Positions 6,897 to 9,852 of a stretch of DNA of 9,852 nucleotides are shown piece after piece. The translations under genes and the position numbers were made by a program. The first letter of the stretch is position 1. Every line of letters starts with the position of its first letter. This stretch comes from Bacteroidota bacterium (lineage in GTDB: Bacteria > Bacteroidota > Ignavibacteria > UBA10030 > UBA8401), in assembly GCA_030824295.1 (NCBI GenBank), contig JAVBYA010000137.1, positions 1-9,852 of the forward strand, read 5' to 3'. A model generated the notes under the pieces. The model ran no database searches, had not been told where the DNA came from, and saw only the letters and a list, made by a program, of their open reading frames with translations.

Positions 6897-7967
6897 ATGA
6901 ACAAGCGAAACATGCACATTCCGTTCTTCGTGCTGATGCTGCTCAGCATCGCCATCGGCGGCGTCATCTCCTCGTGCCAGAAAAAAACGGAACTCCCGGT
7001 GATCGCGGAGTGGGAAACGTTCCAGGACCCGATCAACAGTATGGAAGCGCAGTATCCCAAAGGGTGGACCGTCAACTCCGATCCGAAACGGACCAAATTC
7101 TACTCTTCGCAGACCGCAGCAGAGAAGTTCTATGAGGTCTATTCCCAGGGAAGCACCACGGTGAACCAGGAACAGGGCGGTGTGGAGATCGAGATCACTT
7201 CCGAGAAATTCTCTGAAGCGAAGGTCGGCACCATCGAAGAATTCAAAGCGCTCACCATGCAGAATTTTTCCGCATTGAACCTCTCCGGTGAACAGCCGGC
7301 GAAGGTGGGGAAACAGGACGGATTCAAATTCTCGTTCGGCGTGAAGGTCGGTAAAGAGACCACGCTGAAGGGCGAGAAGTACATCGTGGCGCACGACAGC
7401 GCGTTCTATACCGTCAGCATCTCCGGTTTCAACGACTACTTTGAGGTCTATAAACCGATCCTGGACAAGATCGTCGAATCCGTGAAACTGCCGAAACCGA
7501 AGGAACGCTATGATGATCCGAACAAAGCAGCTCTTCCGTCTGCAGAAGTAACGAAATTCAGCAATGATTTCGTGGAGTTCCAGTATCCGCAGAACTACGA
7601 AGTGACCATGCCCAAGGTGAAGGGCGGTTCGCTCCATTCGCTGCATCTGCAGGGGCTCCGCCAGGACTGCACCATCGATCTTGATGTCTTCCCGACAAAG
7701 ACGGACAAGGGTGATGTGAAGTTCGAGAAATTCGTCGAGGATAATAAAGCGAAGTTCAAACCGAGCAAGACCGGTTCCGCAACGATCGACGGCGCCACCG
7801 CTGTCACGGTGAATGCCGCTCCTCCGGCCAAGGACATCGACCGCGTGGTCTACTTCGTCACCAAGGGAGAGAAGATCTATCAAGTGGTCGTCACCTGGTA
7901 CAAGCCGCTCACGGCGGACTTCAAACCGGCGTTCGATAACGTCGTGGCATCCCTCAAGCTGAAATAA
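6897..7967 (+). CDS. Lipoprotein with duplicated PsbP-like domain
   Basis: This 356-residue protein has a hydrophobic signal (about 8-24) and a lipobox-like GVISSC with Cys27, so it should be lipid-anchored. Two similar units follow, about 43-198 and 219-354. Each begins with a 'sMEAQYPKGWTV' or 'FVEFQYPQNYEV' strand pattern. Each ends alike: 'KPILDKIVESVKL' and 'KPAFDNVVASLKL'. This layout resembles the PsbP-like/DUF1795 (DcrB-like) fold, which often ends in a helix of this type. The linker region 198-215 is charged. No enzymatic residues are recognised. AAAAGGTG before ATG supports the start. It is the last gene before the terminator at 7986. Function is unknown, possibly an envelope binding or folding accessory. 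Confidence 0.75.
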   Translation: MNKRNMHIPFFVLMLLSIAIGGVISSCQKKTELPVIAEWETFQDPINSMEAQYPKGWTVNSDPKRTKFYSSQTAAEKFYEVYSQGSTTVNQEQGGVEIEITSEKFSEAKVGTIEEFKALTMQNFSALNLSGEQPAKVGKQDGFKFSFGVKVGKETTLKGEKYIVAHDSAFYTVSISGFNDYFEVYKPILDKIVESVKLPKPKERYDDPNKAALPSAEVTKFSNDFVEFQYPQNYEVTMPKVKGGSLHSLHLQGLRQDCTIDLDVFPTKTDKGDVKFEKFVEDNKAKFKPSKTGSATIDGATAVTVNAAPPAKDIDRVVYFVTKGEKIYQVVVTWYKPLTADFKPAFDNVVASLKLK

Positions 7968-7985
7968 CAGCGAACACCAGAACGC

Positions 7986-8025
7986 GCGAATGCCGGAATG
8001 ATGTTCATTTCGGCATTCGCTTTTT
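7986..8025 (+). terminator. Intrinsic terminator closing the Exb/TonB operon
   Basis: A perfect 10-bp stem (GCGAATGCCG at 7986-7995 with CGGCATTCGC at 8011-8020) extends by a G-U and three A-U pairs to 14 bp, with a 7-base loop (8000-8006). A TTTTT run follows (8021-8025). It sits 18 bases after the last lipoprotein stop and 14 bases before the pyrophosphatase start. Confidence 0.9.
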
Positions 8026-8039
8026 ATGAAAGTACATCC

Positions 8040-8567
8040 ATGAACTTCAAAGACCTTCCGATCGGGAACGAATTCCCCCGCATCATCAACGCCGTTGTCG
8101 AGATCCCGCAGGGAAGCCGCAACAAATACGAGTACGATGTGGACCTGGGAGTGTTCAAACTGGACCGCGTCCTCTATTCCTCCATGCACTATCCGGAGGC
8201 GTACGGGTTCGTCCCCAGCACTCTGTGGGACGACGGCGATCCGCTGGACATCCTCATCTTCATCGATCAGCCGCTGTTCACCGGCGTGGTGGTGGAAGTG
8301 AAGCCGATCGGTATCCTGCGCATGCGGGACGAGAAAGGACCGGACGACAAGCTGCTCTCCGTTGCCGTGAACGACCCTACGTACCGGAACATCAACGATG
8401 TGAAAGAGGTGCCGAAGCATCTGTTGGTGGAGATCGAACATTTCTTCACCAGCTACAAACTGCTGGAAGGGAAACATGTGGAGAGTTTCGGGTGGGACAA
8501 TGTGGTCGTGGCGCTCGAATCCGTCAAGCACGGGCATGCACAGTACAAGAAGAAGATCAATCAGTGA
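8040..8567 (+). CDS. ppa: Family I inorganic pyrophosphatase
   Basis: This 175-residue cytoplasmic enzyme hydrolyses pyrophosphate to two phosphates, pulling biosynthetic reactions forward. The length matches bacterial family I enzymes. The active-site set is complete, and up to residue 104 the numbering coincides with E. coli PPase: Lys29, Glu31, Arg43, Tyr55, Asp65, Asp67, Asp70, Asp97, Asp102 and Lys104. Tyr139-Lys140 match E. coli 141-142. The signature DDGDPLDIL (64-72) is intact. The start at 8040 places the alignment exactly. An in-frame ATG at 7998 lies inside the terminator hairpin and adds residues foreign to the family. Only a weak GAAAG precedes the start, and its own promoter was not identified. 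Its transcription must come from a local promoter or read-through past the terminator. Confidence 0.97.
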   Translation: MNFKDLPIGNEFPRIINAVVEIPQGSRNKYEYDVDLGVFKLDRVLYSSMHYPEAYGFVPSTLWDDGDPLDILIFIDQPLFTGVVVEVKPIGILRMRDEKGPDDKLLSVAVNDPTYRNINDVKEVPKHLLVEIEHFFTSYKLLEGKHVESFGWDNVVVALESVKHGHAQYKKKINQ

Positions 8568-8616
8568 TCCCTGCAGTATGCTGCACGGACCGTCCATTCA
8601 ACCGATCGGAGAAGCA

Positions 8617-9264
8617 ATGAGCAAACGTTCCATGATGATCATCCTGATACTGCTGTGCGGAACCCTGCTGCAGGCACAGACCGTGAATTATACGCAGCAT
8701 GTCAAACCGATCTTTGATAAGTACGGTTGCACGGGGTGTCATGGGGGCTCCGGCAGTCTGAATGTCTTCCCGTACAACGATCTGTTCACCACCGGAGTGC
8801 ATAAACCGGTGGTCGTGGCGAACGATACCAACAGCGTCCTCATCCTGAAAGTGAAAGGGCTGGCCGGATTCGGTTCCCGCATGCCGCAGGGGGGCGACCC
8901 GATCTCGAACGAGGACCTCCGCACGCTCGTGCAGTGGGTGAAGAACGGTGCTCCGTTGAATGCCACGGCGGTCGTGGAACGGAATGAATGGGAAACGATC
9001 CGCTCTTTCGATCTGGCTCAGAATTACCCGAACCCGTTCAATCCCTCCACACTCATCCGGTTCACGGTGCCGCAGTCCGGACACGTTGCACTGACACTGC
9101 ATGATGTGACAGGACGGAACGTGATGACGATCCTGGACCGTGCGATGGAGGCCGGGAGCTATTCCGCACAGGTGTCCGCCGCAGAACTTGCCGGCGGTGT
9201 CTATTTCTACCGTTTGACCGCTTCCGGCCGGACGACGACAAAAAAAATGATGCTGGTGAAGTGA
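8617..9264 (+). CDS. Secreted monoheme c-type cytochrome with T9SS type A sorting tail
   Basis: The protein has 215 residues. A signal peptide covers about 1-20 (hydrophobic, ending LLQAQ). Next is a small heme domain with the covalent heme motif CTGCH (Cys38, Cys41, His42) and GSRMPQGG, where Met89 is the likely distal ligand. The middle resembles the Planctomycete-type cytochrome repeat (strand, HxxPIFDKYGCTGCHGG, then a helix ending LVQWVKNGAP near 104-113). From about residue 126 comes a type IX secretion sorting tail: LAQNYPNPFNPSTLIRF (133-149), GRNVM, and the final GGVYFYRLTASGRTTTKKMMLVK pattern. The heme should be attached in the periplasm before outer-membrane export. GGAGAA 3 bases before ATG 8617 sets the start; the longer upstream frame overlaps the pyrophosphatase gene. 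A role in surface electron transfer is an inference. Confidence 0.88.
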   Translation: MSKRSMMIILILLCGTLLQAQTVNYTQHVKPIFDKYGCTGCHGGSGSLNVFPYNDLFTTGVHKPVVVANDTNSVLILKVKGLAGFGSRMPQGGDPISNEDLRTLVQWVKNGAPLNATAVVERNEWETIRSFDLAQNYPNPFNPSTLIRFTVPQSGHVALTLHDVTGRNVMTILDRAMEAGSYSAQVSAAELAGGVYFYRLTASGRTTTKKMMLVK

Positions 9265-9852
9265 GCCGATCCCCCGATGTGACCATGATCGGAGCAGGGG
9301 CATTGGGCCGCTCCCTGGCTCTGGCGCTGCACGATGCAGGTGTGTCCATCGCCGCTGTCTATTCTGCCGGCGGCACCTCAGCGCACACTCTCGGACGCCG
9401 GGTCTCTGCGCTCACATCCGGAATACTCACTGCCGATGCACCGCTCTCTCCGTTCGTCATCCTTGCAGTACCGGATGACCGGATCGCGGCTGTTGCAGCG
9501 CAGCTTCGGAAGCATTCCGATGCTGACAGGATACGGACCCTCATCCATTGCTCCGGCGCATTCTCCGGTGATGTGCTCCGTCCGCCCATGCGGCGCAGAA
9601 CATCGATCGCTTCGATGCATCCATTGATGACCTTCCCCAAGAGCGGGAAGAGGGTCCCGCTGAAAGGGGCATGGTTCGCGCTGGAAGGGGACCGGGCGGC
9701 CGTGACCGATTGCCGCAGGTTGGTCCGGAAGCTCGGCGCTTCATCGTTCACGATCTCCGGCAAGAAGAAATCGCTCTACCATCTTGCCGCAGTCTTTGCG
9801 TCGAACTATCCGGTGACGCTCCTTGGTGTGGTGGAACAGTTGGCCGCGGATG
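9261..9852 (+). CDS. Rossmann-like/DUF2520 domain protein, N-terminal part (3' truncated)
   Basis: The frame starts at GTG 9261 and stays open to the window end (197 whole codons). GTGA overlaps the stop of the cytochrome gene, a typical translationally coupled junction. The N-terminus has the dinucleotide-binding strand and loop VTMIGAGALG (Gly11, Gly13, Gly16), then FVILAVPDDRIA (65-76). HCSGA follows at 96-100. SMHPLMTFP (118-126) and KSLYHLAAVFASNYPVTLL (170-188) come later. This order matches the DUF2520 Rossmann protein family related to ketopantoate and other NADP-dependent reductases. The basic residue often found after strand 2 in NADP enzymes is absent; YSAGG occurs there. An ATG at 9285 would cut into the first strand and was rejected. 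The substrate is not established. The C-terminal half lies beyond the window. Confidence 0.88.
   Translation, partial: MSRSPDVTMIGAGALGRSLALALHDAGVSIAAVYSAGGTSAHTLGRRVSALTSGILTADAPLSPFVILAVPDDRIAAVAAQLRKHSDADRIRTLIHCSGAFSGDVLRPPMRRRTSIASMHPLMTFPKSGKRVPLKGAWFALEGDRAAVTDCRRLVRKLGASSFTISGKKKSLYHLAAVFASNYPVTLLGVVEQLAAD

Noticed and set aside
6867..8597. Long open frame on the minus strand (576 codons) across the lipoprotein and pyrophosphatase genes
   Set aside because: It lies antisense to two well-supported genes and crosses the terminator. Its translation is His/Arg/Asp-rich with no recognisable domain, typical of a shadow frame from biased codon use.
9334..9627. Plus-strand 97-codon frame near the window end
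   Set aside because: It is out of frame with the DUF2520 gene, whose motifs (GAGALG, VPDD, HCSGA, HPLMTF) are continuous in the frame beginning at 9261.

Overview
The window reads as ordinary, densely packed bacterial chromosome with every convincing gene on the + strand. GC looks to be in the mid-50s percent by eye. The best taxonomic clue is the protein at 8617-9264, which ends in a type IX secretion (Por) sorting tail with the NYPNPFNPST signature. This form is common in Ignavibacteria, Kapabacteria and related lineages on the Bacteroidota/Chlorobi branch. Several genes have clear Shine-Dalgarno sequences, which fits those outgroup lineages better than the classical Bacteroidia. The lineage call is an inference.

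Layout: (1) 1-915 is the C-terminal part of a YyaL/DUF255-type protein. (2) 916-1089 is an intergenic region with candidate promoters and a small dyad. (3) 1090-7967 is a run of nine co-directional genes: a STAS-domain protein, an ExbB/TolQ-type channel, two ExbD/TolR-type proteins, a TonB-type transducer, a 72-aa two-helix membrane protein, a PstS-like lipoprotein, a large exported TPR protein and a lipoprotein with a duplicated PsbP-like domain. A perfect TATAAT box lies between the STAS gene and exbB, so the last eight genes may be transcribed without the STAS gene. A strong intrinsic terminator at 7986-8025 closes the run. (4) 8040-9852 holds a family I inorganic pyrophosphatase, a secreted monoheme c-type cytochrome with a type IX sorting tail and, overlapping it by GTGA, the start of a Rossmann/DUF2520 protein that runs off the window.

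Working together: ExbB and the two ExbDs should form an inner-membrane proton-driven motor that moves the TonB-type protein and energises outer-membrane transport. The small membrane protein, PstS-like lipoprotein, exported TPR protein and PsbP-like lipoprotein would all sit at or outside the inner membrane, so this looks like an accessory envelope module tied to the motor. No ABC permease, ATPase or TonB-dependent receptor is present, so the cargo is not shown. The PstS-like protein has lost the residues that normally hold phosphate. The most interesting candidates are this extended Exb/TonB operon and the cytochrome-sorting-tail fusion. I saw no mobile element, CRISPR array, tRNA or rRNA.
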